NCBI GenBank assembly: GCA_019009955.1
Contig: CM032229.1
Location: 515,001 to 579,000 of the forward strand
Length of the DNA stretch: 64,000 nucleotides
Source of the DNA: Riptortus pedestris
Lineage: Eukaryota > Arthropoda > Insecta > Hemiptera > Alydidae
Reading direction: 5' to 3'
Position numbers and translations under genes: made by a program. Positions 1 through 12,021 of the stretch are shown here, piece by piece (positions within the stretch are counted from its first letter, which is position 1; the number at the start of each line of letters is the position of its first letter). The notes under the pieces are model-generated. The model worked only from the letters and a program-made list of their open reading frames with translations, was not told the origin of the DNA and searched no databases.

Positions 1-37
1 AAACATAACTAAAGTAAATTATATGGAAATATTATTT

Positions 38-575
38 AATTATATGTATTTATTACTAAATTATATGTATATATTACTAAATTATATGTATATATTACTA
101 AATTATATGTATATATTACTAAATTATATGTATATATTACTAAATTATATGTATATATTACTAAATTATATGTATATATTACTAAATTATATGTATATAT
201 TTCTAAATTATATGTATATATTACTAAATTATATGTATATATTACTAAATGATATGTATATATTACTAAATTATATGTATATATTACTAAATTATATGTA
301 TAATATTACTAAATTATATGTATATATTACTAAATTATATGTATATATTACTAAATTATATGTATATATTACTAAATTATATGTATATATTACTAAATTA
401 TATGTATATATTACTAAATTATATGTATATATTACTAAATTATATGTATATATTACTAAATTATATGTGTATATTACTAAATTATATGTATATATTACTA
501 AATTATATGTATATATTACTAAATTATATGTATATATTACTAAATTATATGTATATATTACTAAATTATATGTAT
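38..575. repeat. 21-bp AT-rich minisatellite
   Basis: About 25 tandem copies of TTATATGTATATATTACTAAA with very few substitutions. A one-base slip near 302 changes phase. Because the unit is 21 bp it stays open in several frames and gives artefactual ORFs with a 7-residue repeat (NYMYILL); these are not genes. The array ends directly against sequence matching the interior of family T (from about 580), at the place where other T copies carry a microsatellite. Confidence 0.95.
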
Positions 576-579
576 ATAA

Positions 580-670
580 ATTTATCTTTTACTGCGCTCG
601 CAATTTTTGTTTGATCGTTAATTAACTGGATATATAAGTGTTCATGTAAAACTGTAGATGGATTTATGAA
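580..670 (-). mobile_element. Family T interior fragment next to the minisatellite
   Basis: The stretch with GCTCGCAATTTTTGTTTGATCG matches (split here: GCTCGCAATTTTT then GTTTGATCG) the interior of the better T copy at 40,035-40,085, in the same orientation. That T segment normally lies immediately beside the internal microsatellite, so the 21-bp array may be an expansion at this site. Confidence 0.5.
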
Positions 671-2440
671 ATGAGACCGGGGCACGTCGTTTCGATTATT
701 ACAAGCTAGTTGGACAAAAGTCATGTTTAGAATTCTAGAATATTGTATTGGAATAATGTAAACATTTCTTCAAAACATGTTAATCTAATATTTGTTTATT
801 ACTCTACCGTGTGAGTAATAGGCTCAAATTCCATTACAACAGAATAAATCAGTTGTATTCCAGACTTCATTTCAACCACACAAATATATTGTTATACTAG
901 TTTTATATGAATCAATTGTTGATTTTGAACATTATTTGTATTGGTAAATGAAAAGTTTTACCAATTAAATATATTTCTGATAATGGAAGTACATTAAACA
1001 AAATTTTTAAAATGAACAAAGGATTTTTCTCCTCGTTTGAAAAATGTCTATTGATGGTAATGTCATGTACTAATTTGTACCAAGGCTATATTTTCTGTAT
1101 TCAATAGCTACACCTTTCCCATTAGTAATAAAACATATTATAGACAGCACACTCAAGTAAAACAGTGTTTTAGAGTACTTTTTTTGAGAAGGAATTTTTG
1201 AAGAATGGTTGAAGGACCCAAAAGGAGAAAGAAACTCTTTCCTCTTAGAGGTCGTTTCTGCTAAATTTAATTTTGGAAGTCTTGGAAAGAAAAATCAAAA
1301 TGAGGAAAAACAACGTCTATTTGAGGACTTTGGTCAATCACTCACTATGGCTGAGTCGATGACTGCTTCAGAAGTAGCAGCAGGGAAAAAGAACATGGCA
1401 AACCAATAGACACATAAATGAATGCCCGGTATCGGATAGTTCTTCCCATTGTAGGAATTAATGTCCCTTGGGAAATGTTTGGCAATTAAGGGGAAATAAA
1501 TCATTAGCTTATTATTGTGTGTACAAATCACAATAATTGGACGTTCAGATTATCAAAGCATTTGGAGTAATATTGAAAACATTATTCTCTGGTTTTGAAA
1601 TAAATACAGATGCATTTGAGAGCTTACCTCTCGGATCCTGAAAACTATCTTAGCCTGTATTCACGGTATCTTTGTATCTATATGTCTTCAACAATACATA
1701 ATATCCTTATTCAAAATACAGAAGTAATTAAATCTACAACAAATCTAATTGGTTTAAATCGGAAAAGTGAATATGAACAATAATATTGCAAATTTAATTG
1801 TCTATAATAGTACTCGATACAGTTTTGTCTATCTCTAATAATAACCAAGATTTATTTTTAATTTTCAGCCTTCAATAAACCACTAAATGTTTTATTCCAA
1901 ATTTTAAATACTGAACTGATCGTAACTATGTGAGATGCATGCAAAACCGCAGCTGATGTCGTCACCAATTCATATTTCACGTTCTTAACACGAAAATGTT
2001 CATTTGATATACAGCATACTCGATATTCAATAATTTTATGCAAAACTATGTATAGTAATGGCTGAAATCAGCCTAGAAAGAGGAGGGTGGGGAAAGCAAA
2101 TTATCTCTATTATTATTTGTGCGGCTAAAAAATACAATGACCACTCATTCTGAAATTTTAATTTTCTTCAACAATGGTGAAATAAATACAGGGCGACGCA
2201 GTGAACGGCAAACGTTTTAAACATCCTAAAAAATTGTATTTTTAATAAAAATTATTTAATTGTATTGGCATAAACCTTGAGTACATGAATGGAAATTAAT
2301 AGACTAAAAATCTTGCTGTTTCACTGCCTCACCCTGGACAAATCCTAAATAATGCCATAGGAGGCAGAATCATTTTTGGTCGTCCTGAAGGAATAGTATG
2401 TAAAGGTTACACTTTGTAGTATAGAAGAAATTAGGTTAAG
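671..2440. other. AT-rich intergenic sequence, no gene recognised
   Basis: No convincing exon. An open stretch at 1,209-1,409 on the plus strand begins with TTG, not ATG, and matches nothing I recognise. About 1,740-2,045 resembles the interior of the long T variant (compare 32,670-32,930 and 3,940-4,030), including a shared segment around CGTTCTTAA and CATACTCGAT, so it is probably an old T remnant. Confidence 0.4.
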
Positions 2441-2694
2441 TAATATAAATCATATATGCAGCAAAGTAAAGCAATATAACAAAATTTTATTTATCTTTGT
2501 GTAGAGAGGAAGTGAAATTACTGGCTGGCTCTCTCTGTGTGTGTGTGTGTGTTGTTTATCTAGAAGAGAGCCTGCCTTAGGTAGAGAGAGCCAGAGATAG
2601 TAAAGAGAGAGAGAGAGAGAGAGATAAAACCGCGGGGAGTAGAAATAGCTAGATCTGGAAGGTGGGATTAGACGCCGGGGAGAGTCCCCAAGGA

Positions 2695-2728
2695 AATGGC
2701 GGGAGTTGGTGGCTCTAGTCCCGCCATT
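2695..2728. repeat. Perfect 10-bp inverted repeat (hairpin)
   Basis: AATGGCGGGA at 2,695-2,704 pairs with TCCCGCCATT at 2,719-2,728 across a 14-nt loop. It lies just downstream of a (GT)n tract and a purine-rich (GA)n tract. GC-rich pairing is unusual in this AT-rich region. It could be the end of an unclassified mobile element; nothing else identifies it. Confidence 0.6.
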
Positions 2729-2892
2729 CAATAAACCAGCCAGGCCCGTCTCGTTAATAAGTAAAAATTCATCCCCCTACCCCTGGCTCAGCACTATCTC
2801 CAGCTTGTGTCCACTACAATCTCCTCTCTCAGCAAAATATTGCTCAGTTCTATGTTGTACGGTGGCTCTATCAACACGGTGGCTAGCTCCTC

Positions 2893-2990
2893 ATCACGCA
2901 GATGCTGCGTAAACTAAACAGATTTCCCACTTGATGCAATTCCCGGCCTAATTTCGACATCCCTTATTCCTTTCTCTATTTCTCCCGCAA
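2893..2990 (+). mobile_element. Family T 5' end
   Basis: Contains TCACGCAGATGCTGCGTAAA followed by CAGATTTCCCAC, matching the T 5' hairpin (ACGCAG-loop-CTGCGT) and the adjacent GCAGATTTCCC motif. It then runs into the TATTTCTCCCGCAATAC segment that recurs in several other T copies. Confidence 0.75.
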
Positions 2991-3391
2991 TACTAAGTCA
3001 ATGTAAATTGATTTAGACTGATTTGTTGATACAGGCCATTTAAGTGAAAATCGTTTGGGTTCAAGTGAAAATTATTAAATAGAAATAATACGGTTAATAT
3101 TCGAGAGTGATAAAACTATCACATGGACAAGATAACGTTCTCCGATCTGGGCCATAATTACAGTGATATTTCAAGTTTTCAATTTTAGCCCCTCTTCCAA
3201 ACCACTCCTCATATTTACGTTTTACAATATATGGGCGAGAGACAAAAAGGCTATGATTGTACTTATTACTTCTGCCCACTCCCCCTGTGACGGCGGGTAG
3301 AGGGTCAAAGTGATCCTTTCCTAGCCCAGTCCGTCTCACCATAGGCTGGTGTGTAGAAAACCTAAAAATATATATATATTAAAAAGATGCC

Positions 3392-3575
3392 TTAATCTTA
3401 CATGGTAAACCTTGAGTGGCAAGTTTCATTCCCGCCTGAACAATAGGAATTTATTTTGAGACGGAATTCATTAAATTAAATCCTTAGTCCCACCCTGGCT
3501 AGAAAAGGGTGGTAAGCTGTAGATAACCCGTCCTAATTAGCCTGAGTTGCAAAAAGTGGACGTTAATAAGTAATT
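3392..3575 (+). repeat. tRNA-derived SINE, 5' truncated
   Basis: Shares with the full copy at 46,873-47,081 the B-box region (GTTTCATTCCCGCCTG here), the body CCCACCCTGGCTAGAAAAGG, GATAACCCGTC and the 3' part AAAAAGTGGACGTTAATAAG. The A-box half is missing. It ends in a short TAATAAGTAATT tail. Confidence 0.8.
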
Positions 3576-3719
3576 TAAATTTTAACTATGAATAGATGTA
3601 AAAGTTGCCAGATAGTAAATAAATCAAAATTAAAATGTATGTTGAATTATAAATTAATATAACTATATAAATAAGATACAATATTACATAAACACAATTT
3701 ACTCACACAATCCAGGTAC

Positions 3720-4310
3720 TTATCTCAAATAAGAGTTGTAGATATTCCCGGGTGATGATGGCCTAGTAGTTTCTGGCACTACAACCTTATGAAACGTACA
3801 ACAATCATATCATGAACCATTTTATTCCAAGCATAAATACCAAATGTTGTTCTGAATGAACTTTTACTTTTTGAGATAAAAGCAAATACGTGGCGCAATT
3901 GGAATATTTTACTATGAATAGAACATGAAAATACGTTTTGTGATGACGCCATCAGTTCAGAGTTTACGTTCTTAAACAGAATTTGATCTGTGTCATACTC
4001 GATGTTTAACCCTTTCAGTGCAAAACTTCGTTGTCGTTAATCAATGAAATAGGCAATAGAATAGGGAAGGGGTGAGATTCGAAAATTTAAAATATCTCCT
4101 TTACTATTAGTCTTGTCGAGGAATGTTATAAAATTAATCCTGCTAAACTATAGGTTCTTTGTGTTTGTTATTATATTCATTTTTTCATAGCTCATATTTT
4201 AAGTGAGTTATTCGCTCTTTATAATTTTCTTCAGGTTTCTGTAAATCCCCACCTCTTCTCATCGGACTTTTACCTAGAACCAGGAAATATATGGTGAGAA
4301 GAGATCAAAA
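3720..4310 (-). mobile_element. Degenerate family T interior
   Basis: The block at 3,807-3,895 (CATGAACCATTTTATTCCAA, then CATAAATACCAAATGTTGTT) is shared with T copies at 32,830-32,890 and 49,640-49,690. The block at 4,150-4,215, ending AAGTGAGTTATTCG, is shared with 16,740-16,795. No ends are visible, so this is an old, fragmented copy or two copies. Confidence 0.5.
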
Positions 4311-4659
4311 TTGTGACATACCATAACGTGAAAAATTGGCTTACATCGAATGTATTGTGTTAGTTCTTTGGTTTTCGTGTGTGTGATGAACTTGTTGTTT
4401 TTTTTCGTGCATGACGTAGTGGAAATTTAAGTACATGCAAAGAAATGTGAAATAAAGACACTTAAAAAAATGTAAAAAATGAGAGGGTATTTATCGGAGA
4501 GCCTAAGTGGCTTTATTATAAAGCCTGAATAAAAAGTGGCAAGAGACTGGATGAATAAGAAGAGTCGGCTCCGTGGCGACAAATATGAATTTAAGGGGGG
4601 AGAGGTGAAGGTAATCTCGTTCTAACCAAGATATATATCCCCACCCCTCTAACAAATAT

Positions 4660-4662
<3 letters not shown>

Positions 4663-4722
<60 letters not shown>
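4663..4722. repeat. (CT)n microsatellite with a duplicated flank
   Basis: About 30 CT dinucleotides. The 45 or so bases before it, containing ATATATATCCCCACCCCTCT and AACAAATATTAAT, are also present directly before the (CT)n tract at 16,072. The microsatellite therefore travels as part of a repeated unit. Confidence 0.85.
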
Positions 4723-4725
<3 letters not shown>

Positions 4726-4764
4726 CTGCAATAGCAGACGTAGTCGTCACCCCTTACACTATTC

Positions 4765-4830
4765 TCTATTACCAGATTTCCCTTAGGGTCAAACTGCTAT
4801 TGAGTTTGCAAACATGATACGATTTTTGAA
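4765..4830 (-). mobile_element. Family T 3' end fragment
   Basis: CAGATTTCCCTTAGGGTCAA followed by CTGCTATTGAG and an ATGATACGATTTTTGAAA segment matches the T 3' end (AGCAGATTTCCCTTAAGGG, then GCTATTGAGGT and CATGACGCGATTTT) with several changes. Confidence 0.6.
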
Positions 4831-5026
4831 AAAAAAATTCCTGTTACGAACCGAATACCTTCTGAACTATTGGATTGATGCGAAATTAATGAAGGTTTTT
4901 AATATTCATTGAGAAGGCGCCATATCTTCACATTAACCATACATACCTTAGTAATTGGCTCCAAGTGACGTAGGACGGTACATGGGTTGAGGCCTAGTTG
5001 TACTTCCATTTCTCGGCTGGTTTAGG

Positions 5027-5213
5027 TTGGGTTTTCTTCCACTATTGACCTCGGCTGATCGTCGTCAGCTGAAGAATGGCAGCCACCATCTTCCTTGTCG
5101 TCCAAATCAAAATGTCCACTGCGAAACTTCTGAAGCCAGCGCAGCACCGTGCATTCGGCACTAGTCCACTGACCCCAGGCTTCATTAATGCTACGAGCTG
5201 TTTGCGCAGCGCT
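5027..5213 (-). pseudogene. Mariner-type transposase N-terminal fragment
   Basis: Translating the minus strand gives about 60 residues typical of the helix-turn-helix half of mariner-family (IS630/Tc1/mariner) transposases. SINEAWGQWTSAECTVLRW is followed by QKFRSGHFDLDDKEDGG. In the family this is the second HTH motif: a pattern of the form aGxxxvsexTVxrWfxrFrxGdxslxd, then normally GRPs. The bipartite DNA-binding domain recognises the terminal inverted repeats. The catalytic D,D34D domain is absent and no flanking inverted repeats are visible, so this is a non-functional relic. The plus-strand ORF over the same bases is its shadow. Confidence 0.7.
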
Positions 5214-5559
5214 GTGCCGGAATTTAAATTAGTGATAATAAATTTGACAAAAATTCCACTTCGACTTTTTCAAATTAAAACCACTAAACACACTGAACAA
5301 AACTATTGTACTGATTAAATTGATGGTGAAAGATATGGTATTAGATAAGGTTTATTATGGTATATAAGGAACAAATTTAGGATTAGCTTTGTTAATAGAA
5401 TTGGCATTAAGATATTGCAATGGTGGAAACCTAATTTTGCATCAAGCCAATAAATAGGAAGGCATCAAAAGAAGTCATTTTCAGGGAATCTTGTCAGAAA
5501 TATGGATTTGAAAAAAGAGAAAAATAGTTCCAATACATAAGAAAAGAATCAAAATTAAA

Positions 5560-5850
5560 TGTTAAATTAATAGAGGCATAGTTCTTTTCAAATTGCTGTA
5601 GGAGAAGTGGATTCTGGGACAAAACCAGAGTGGATTTCGTTCAAAATATCGACAACATATCAACTCTTCTCTCTTAGAGAAATGCTTGAAAAGGCATATA
5701 ATTTGTAATACTGATTTGTTTAATCTCATTATTGACTTGCAGACGGCCCAGGAAAGCTTAGGAAGCTGTCAGATCAGCTTGGATTTCAGGAAGGTACTTG
5801 AAGAGTTGACATCTCTGATGGTTTTGACAAGAAGATCCTGTTTCCCCCTA
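5560..5850 (+). pseudogene. Possible LINE reverse-transcriptase remnant
   Basis: The plus strand reads NQSGFRSKYRQHINS at about 5,620-5,660. This resembles the QxGFRxxxSTxd block of non-LTR reverse transcriptases. Further on is a degenerate LDFRKVLEELTSL, which may correspond to the catalytic LDfxkAFDsv block. The frame is broken between them and no YxDD is seen. Identification rests on two short matches, so it is tentative; the clade cannot be assigned. Confidence 0.35.
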
Positions 5851-5989
5851 CTTACTTTGACATCCCTCTGGAAGTGGCAAACCGACAAATTAGGACATAT
5901 ACCAAACAGACCACAACGAAGTGTTGTTCATTTTTTGATGCTCTGGCAGAGTTTTCACATTCTGCGGAAGATAATGAGCTTAGAGTAGG

Positions 5990-6700
5990 CCATGTACAGA
6001 AGAAATTCACGACGGGCGCCAGCTATTGGTAGTCCTCCAGATTTAGGAGGGGGGACATGTTCAGGATCAATAAGAAGCCTTACTTCTGGCAGTCGTGCGA
6101 CTGGTTCTGGCTTCACTACTCTAACCAACAGGCACTGATGATGAATCTTGCTCTCCGAAATTGCGCTCTGGGTATTATAGTACTTGTAGGGGACATTGCT
6201 TTTTATTCATCCTGATAAATTGGTTCCTCTCCAGCACCTCGGGAGAAGTTCGTGTCTCCTTTTGCTTGGGATAGTTTCGCCAATAGTAATATTGTGGGAG
6301 CTATCTAAAACCCAGAATGACCTAGGGGACTAGACGCGTCTGTGTCCTAGAAAAACCTTTCAGCTGCAAGAGTGTCTCCAGGGAGGAATAAGTGCAAATT
6401 AAGAAAGCAGTCATTTGGCAGTTTACGTGAGGTAGGATTCATAAAACTAAAGCCGGTAAACGGTCTCCGAGAAAGAGTTATGGAACTGTGAGAGATTACC
6501 ATAGATCAGTGCGCTCGTGATGTCGAGGAAATCCGAGCTGATGACTTTTTAAACAGAGCAATATGCAAAGGAAAGGGGGAGGGGACAAAACAGACACAAA
6601 CAGAAAGAAAATAAGATTAATTAAACTGGCAATGGTCCTTAGCAATTATTAATATGAAAGATAAATTTCTCGTTATAGGGAAAAGTGGGTTAATCTGAGG
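5990..6700. other. Unassigned sequence
   Basis: Slightly GC-richer than its surroundings at 6,000-6,500. Short open stretches in all frames but no recognisable domain, poly(A) signal or splice context. Confidence 0.3.
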
Positions 6701-6744
6701 GATGCGGATTTTATTAAAGAGACAGTGTTGGGAGGGGAGAGAAT

Positions 6745-6745
<1 letters not shown>

Positions 6746-6800
<55 letters not shown>
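6746..6800. repeat. (GT)n microsatellite
   Basis: About 27 GT dinucleotides. They produce artefactual Val-Cys and Thr-His ORFs on the two strands. Confidence 0.97.
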
Positions 6801-6804
<4 letters not shown>

Positions 6805-7549
6805 TGGTGGTAGATATGGAATTAAGAGATTGGCTGCAAGTAAATCCAGCCGCCAGCAAGTCTCTCTGTTTTAATAATGGAATGACATTTATATCAGCTG
6901 TTGTCTATCTCCTGCCAGCCCCAACTTATCCAATAACTGTCTACGCACGCTTCTATCTCTACCACTTTCATCCCTATCATTCTAATCTCGCTTCTTTTTC
7001 CCTTTATCCTGATATGCGTAAGACCGTTCAATAACATATACTTAAAACTCAGTCAGGTGGGAGCTGTATAAATTACAATGGTAGACACGCAGCCAATCTC
7101 ACACCCTTTTCACACTTTTCTAGTAATGAAAATTGGACATATAAGCTGGACTTGAAATGTTTAAAGGCCCAGACGCATTAGTGGGAGTAGGGATTTACAC
7201 AAGAGTGAAAATTAACAAATTCAAATATCTCAGATTATATTTCAGTTAAAGAAAAACTTATTCAATAACAATTGTAGAAAATTAACTCTTCAACTAGATA
7301 ACTAATAATTAAAATATATATATACATTTTATTTTACCTATTCTCTAAAGCCGCACTACTCCTGGTCCTACGTGATGTATTGGCTTATTGAAATGTGTTA
7401 AGGGTAGGAATGGAAGTTTATTGAAGAGTAAAAACTAAAACCTAAAATATCGGGGTTAAATATTAGGGCTAGAGAAAACGTTTGCAAAAGAACACTTTAT
7501 AGATATTGTTAAGGCGTGCGGTTAGCTTTTGCGGTAATAATAATACAGC

Positions 7550-7640
7550 TATTTCGGCACCAAAATGTCGGGGCGGGGAAGCTTTTTGGTCCCTAGTTTC
7601 GGCACCAAAATGTAAAGGCGGGAAGCTTTTTAAAGGCAAG
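7550..7640 (-). mobile_element. Possible BEL/Pao-like LTR/primer-site junction, duplicated
   Basis: Two tandem copies of about 46 bp contain TTTCGGCACCAAAATGT and GGCGGGAAGCTTTTT. On the minus strand this reads ACATTTTGGTGCCGAAAC. A TTTGGTGCCGAAAC motif is, as I recall, common just inside the 5' LTR of arthropod BEL/Pao retroelements. The LTR would then lie at higher coordinates, possibly covering the GC-richer block to about 8,330. No retroelement protein is present. Confidence 0.35.
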
Positions 7641-9000
7641 AATAAGAGAGCATTAAACTGAAATATTTACTGTTTTATGGAAAGATGAGGGGAAATAATA
7701 CAAGTCACTATTTGAGTTCTCCAAAGAATCAAGTATATTGAATTGATTAAGCAACATATAATACACTTTATAGATATAGAGGTTGAAAAAGAAAACAAAG
7801 GAAACTTAACTTTATAAAATAAATTAGCGGCAAGCCAATAATATATATACAATAGAATGATCGATCGGTCCTATATTGTGAGTACTCATTTAATAATTTG
7901 CGTAGATAATGCTAGCATTATTAGAAGTAGGTACCTGCGGGAAACAAATACTTTCCTTGAAGTGGAGTCTTTTTCCAGTGTTATTTCCTGTGTTCCCTAT
8001 AAGATTCTGTCGTCTAGCTGGTTGCGGTGATCCGTATATGATGGTAGCGTTGCGGGAGATGAAAGATTGACTATATCTGTGGCGGTAGAACCGTCCCTGG
8101 AGAGGCCAACTGAGCGGTTATCTATGAAGCGGTGTACACACTTTATTGTAGCGGAGAAACGACCCCGGAGGGGCAAAGCCCCACTGGCCGTAGAAACGAC
8201 CCCTGAGAGCCTCAAAGCCCAACTCAACTGAACTGTATCTTTGTAACTAGCCGATGCCGCCTTGAGCTGCAACGTAGTTTCCGCTGTAGGCCACAGCCTT
8301 GTTAATCTGCATATGTGTGGCGGGTTTGTGAACTCAGCGAGCGCGGGAAATTCAAATTCAAATGACGACTGAACAGATATGTAAAACAGCCTTTTTCTAT
8401 CAGACTCAATATCAGAAATATTTCGAATTATTGTTTTCCTCCATTAATAATAATCAAACAAAAATATTACCATTAGACCAGTAACAGATAAATATTTATA
8501 TCATGTTGAACGGGTCTTATTTTGGTCATCTTCGTTGTAGGCTCAAAAGACATTTGAATACATTAGCCAAAAATCGCGCCATGGCCACGACCTAAAGACG
8601 TGTTCATTAATTGATTGCCCTTGGGGGACGCTACTATAACCTAGTAGTTAAGAAAGCATCAGGAACTGATAGTGGAGATGTTGTACCTCTGGTCTTCTTG
8701 CACTCAGATACACCAGTTATTAAACAACCAGAAGTAACTATTCGCTGCCTGAATATGTGCATATTGCATTCCTCCACAACTGCCACCCTCCCCCTTACTG
8801 CCCCCCCCCCATCATAATGTTGTCAGCTTCTAATTAATTAATGCATTCATACCATCAATAATTAGTGACTATCCGTTTCTACTTTTCTTCAACCCCCTCC
8901 ATTACACTCCGGAGACTGTACGGGTATGATCAACTTTCTTCATTATTTTGTAGTGTGCTTTATATCTGAAACATCTGAAGATATATATCTAAATATGTCT
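7641..9000. other. Unassigned, includes a GC-richer block at 7,980-8,340
   Basis: The block at 7,980-8,340 stands out from the AT-rich flanks. It contains two related segments, each with GAAACGACCCC (8,156 and 8,193). An open frame exists on the minus strand (7,997-8,272) but the protein is not recognisable and no splice or poly(A) context supports it. It might be LTR sequence belonging to the neighbouring BEL-like junction. A C10 run at about 8,801 and T-like scraps near 8,510-8,560 are also present. Confidence 0.3.
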
Positions 9001-9116
9001 TGTGCATTTGAAGATATATCGCTCTCTGGCCCAGCCACAGATGTTATGGAATCTGACTAACCTGAAGACATCTTGTTATTTAACACATCTGAAGTTATAT
9101 ACCGAGTTATATATAG

Positions 9117-9117
<1 letters not shown>

Positions 9118-9182
<65 letters not shown>
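9118..9182. repeat. (TA)n microsatellite
   Basis: About 32 AT dinucleotides, then ATCAATATCAATATC. Confidence 0.95.
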
Positions 9183-9184
<2 letters not shown>

Positions 9185-9529
9185 ATATCAATATCTGTCG
9201 AATCCCAAAAGTCTGTAATGTTATCTGGCTTAGAACTAAACGTTAATCTGGTTTCTCTGGTAACACTATGGACAAAACTTCATCTCTTTTTAGCAGATTA
9301 CCCTTAAGGGAAATCAGCTATTGAAGTCGTACTCATGTCGCGAATTTCGAAATTTTCTTCAAATGTCCATCGATCCTACCTAGAAGATGACGAAACAGAG
9401 GTCCTTTCAAAACTGAGTATATATATTTGTCAGTTCTTAATCGGTCGCACTTATTGTTCAATCGTTACCAAACTCGATATTTAGTCGTTTTATGTAAAAA
9501 GAAAGATCAAGTATATTTATATACTTATA

Positions 9530-10646
9530 CTAGCTCAGATACCCGGCTTCGCCCGGGAATTCATCTGAGGCTGAATGGTGATGGTATTTTCTATCAGGCT
9601 TTACATTGCACAATATTTTGACATTTACCCGTCCCAGTTTTTAGGATTGATACCCATCTTTGCCGTGTATTTGCTAATAATAGAATTATTTGTTCGATAA
9701 GGCTTCACAGTCTTCGATATTTTTATATTTCCCGTTTCTTATACATGTAAATATGGTGAATTTTTATTTCAGGCCTCCCTTTTAACCCCCCTCCCGTTCG
9801 AACCTAAAAATTTTAATATAACTTATAATCATGAAAGAATTAATGCTAATTGACATACCGAGTTTTGTTAAGTTCGGTTCAGCCGTTAATGCCCGCTAAA
9901 GTTTTAACGTATAACTCATTTATACTTAGGTATACGACAAAAGTGTATATAACAAAAGTTACTCCAAATAACAAAATAAACAACTTTTGTTATGTTTATA
10001 TTTCTGGAAAAACCAATAGGAAACGAAATAACACTATTTTTAATTTCAGGCTTCCCTTATAACCCCCACTCCTGCCCGTCCATAGAAATGTTGGTATGGC
10101 TTATTATAATAAAGGTCTCACTGCTAATACACATACCGAGTTTTATTTAGTTCGGTTGAGTCTTTTTTGGCAAATAATATTATTGACTCCCGCTATAATT
10201 TTTAGCGTATAACGCATTTAAACTTCGGTATACGACAAAAGTGTATATAACAAAAGTTACTCTAAATAACAAAATAAACAACTGTTGTTATGTGCATATG
10301 TACCGAAAAACCAAAACAAAACGAAATATCGCTATTTTTAATTTCATGCTTCCCTTATAACCCCCACTCCTGTTCGTCTCAGAGAAAATTAATATAGCCT
10401 AAAGTCTAAGTTGGGTTAGTAGTAATATACATACCAAGTTTCATAAAATTCGGTTCAGCCGTTTATGCGTGAAAAGGTAACAAACAAACAAACAAACAAA
10501 TAAACAAACAAACAAACAGACACCAAAGAAACAAAATGCAGTTATGGTGTCTATGACATGTGAAACGAAAAGTTATCGTGAAATTTCGCGAAAAAAATCA
10601 ATGTACAGACAGAGGTTACAATTTTATATATATATATATAGATATA
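9530..10646 (-). mobile_element. Helitron-like element, copy A
   Basis: Minus-strand copy. Its 3' terminus (left end) is CTAG at 9,530-9,533, preceded in element orientation by TATCTGAG and a CCCGGGCGAAGCCGGG hairpin (5-bp stem), fitting the Helitron rule of a short hairpin a few nt before CTRR and insertion before T. Inside are tandem units of about 300 bp, each with AACCCCCACTCCTG, CAATAGGAAACGAAATA and AACAAAATAAACAACTTTTG. Then come GGTTCAGCCGTTTATGCGTG and an (ACAA)n tract. No Rep-helicase coding, so non-autonomous. Its 5' end abuts copy B at 10,646. Confidence 0.7.
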
Positions 10647-11008
10647 TATATCTATATATATATATATAAAATTGTAACCTCTGTCTGTACATTGATTTTT
10701 TTCGCGAAATTTCACGATAACTTTTCGTTTCACATGCCATAGACACCATAACTGCATTTTGTTTCTTTGGTGTCTGTTTGTTTGTTTGTTTGTTTATTTG
10801 TTTGTTTGTTTGTTACCTTTTCACGCATAAACGGCTGAACCGAATTTTATGAAACTTGGTATGTATATTACTACTAACCCAACTTAGACTTTAGGCTATA
10901 TTAATATCCTCTGAGACGAACAGGAGTGGGGGTTATAAGGGAAGCCAGAAATTAAAAATAGCGATATTTCGTTTTCTATTGGTTTTGCGCCAAATGTGAT
11001 CATGACAA
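10285..11008. repeat. Large near-perfect palindrome between copies A and B
   Basis: Centred between 10,646 and 10,647 on GATATATATATC. Roughly 360 bp on each side are inverse complements with only a handful of differences (for example CATGTCATAG against CATGCCATAG, and ATTAATTTTC against ATTAATATCC). Both strands give the same 60-residue artefactual ORF. Outside about 360 bp the arms are still the same family but clearly more diverged. Confidence 0.9.
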
Positions 11009-12021
11009 TAGTTGTTTATTTTGTTATTTAGAGTCACTTTTGTTATATACAATTTTTTCGTATACCGAATTATAAACGAGATATACGCTAAAACCTATAG
11101 CGGAAGTGAACAATTTTTTTTGGGACAAAAGACCGAACCGAAATAAATAAAACTCGGTATATGTACTAGCACAAACGCTTTCATTATAACAAACCATACC
11201 AACATTTCTAGGGACGGGCAGGAGTAGGGGTTATAAGGGAAGCCAGAAATTAAAAATAGCGGTATTTCGTTTCCTATTGGTTTTTCGGCAAATATGAACA
11301 TAACAAAAGTTGTTTATTTTGTTATTTAGAGTAACTTTTGTCATATTCATTTTTGTCTTTTAACAAATTATAAACGAGATATACACTATAAACTAAAGCG
11401 AGAGTCAACTATTTTATTGGGTGCTAACGATTAAACCGAACTTAAAAAAACTCGGTATGTCAATTAGCATTAATTCTTCCATGATTAAAGTTATATTCAA
11501 ATTTTTAGGTTAGAACGGGAGTGGGGGTTATAAGGGAGGCCTGAAATAAAAATTCGCGATATTTCATTGTCTATTTGTTTTTCGACAAACATGCACATAA
11601 CAAAAGTTGTTTACTTTGTTATTTAGATTAACTTTTGTTTTATACATTTCTCCAGGAACAATGTATGGAGCAAATAATTTGAGTAGAAATATTGATATGC
11701 TCAACAATTCATTCCAAAATGAACAATGAGGTACCTCACCTGGAAAAATTAATTCCAATCTATGTTAATATTTTGTCCTTAATAACTGAAATCAACGCAT
11801 TATGCACAGGAGACGGGAAATATGACAATATGCAGGACAGTGAATTCTTACATAAAAAAATAATTTTATTATTAACAAATCCACAGAAATGACGGGTGTT
11901 AACCCTAAATACTGGGTCGGGTAAATGTCAAAATATTGTGCAAAGTAAAGCGTCGCCAAAAAAAATACCATCACCATTCAGCCTCAAATCAATTCCCGGG
12001 CGAAGCCGGGTATCTGAGCTA

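Noticed and set aside
23..625. 200-residue plus-strand ORF
   Set aside because: Pure translation of the 21-bp minisatellite; the repeat has no stop in this frame. Not a gene.
9002..9307. 101-residue ORF
   Set aside because: Runs through (TA)n (Tyr-Ile repeat) and into a family T 3' end.
10551..10757. Identical ORFs on both strands
   Set aside because: A consequence of the palindrome between Helitron-like copies A and B; no protein meaning.
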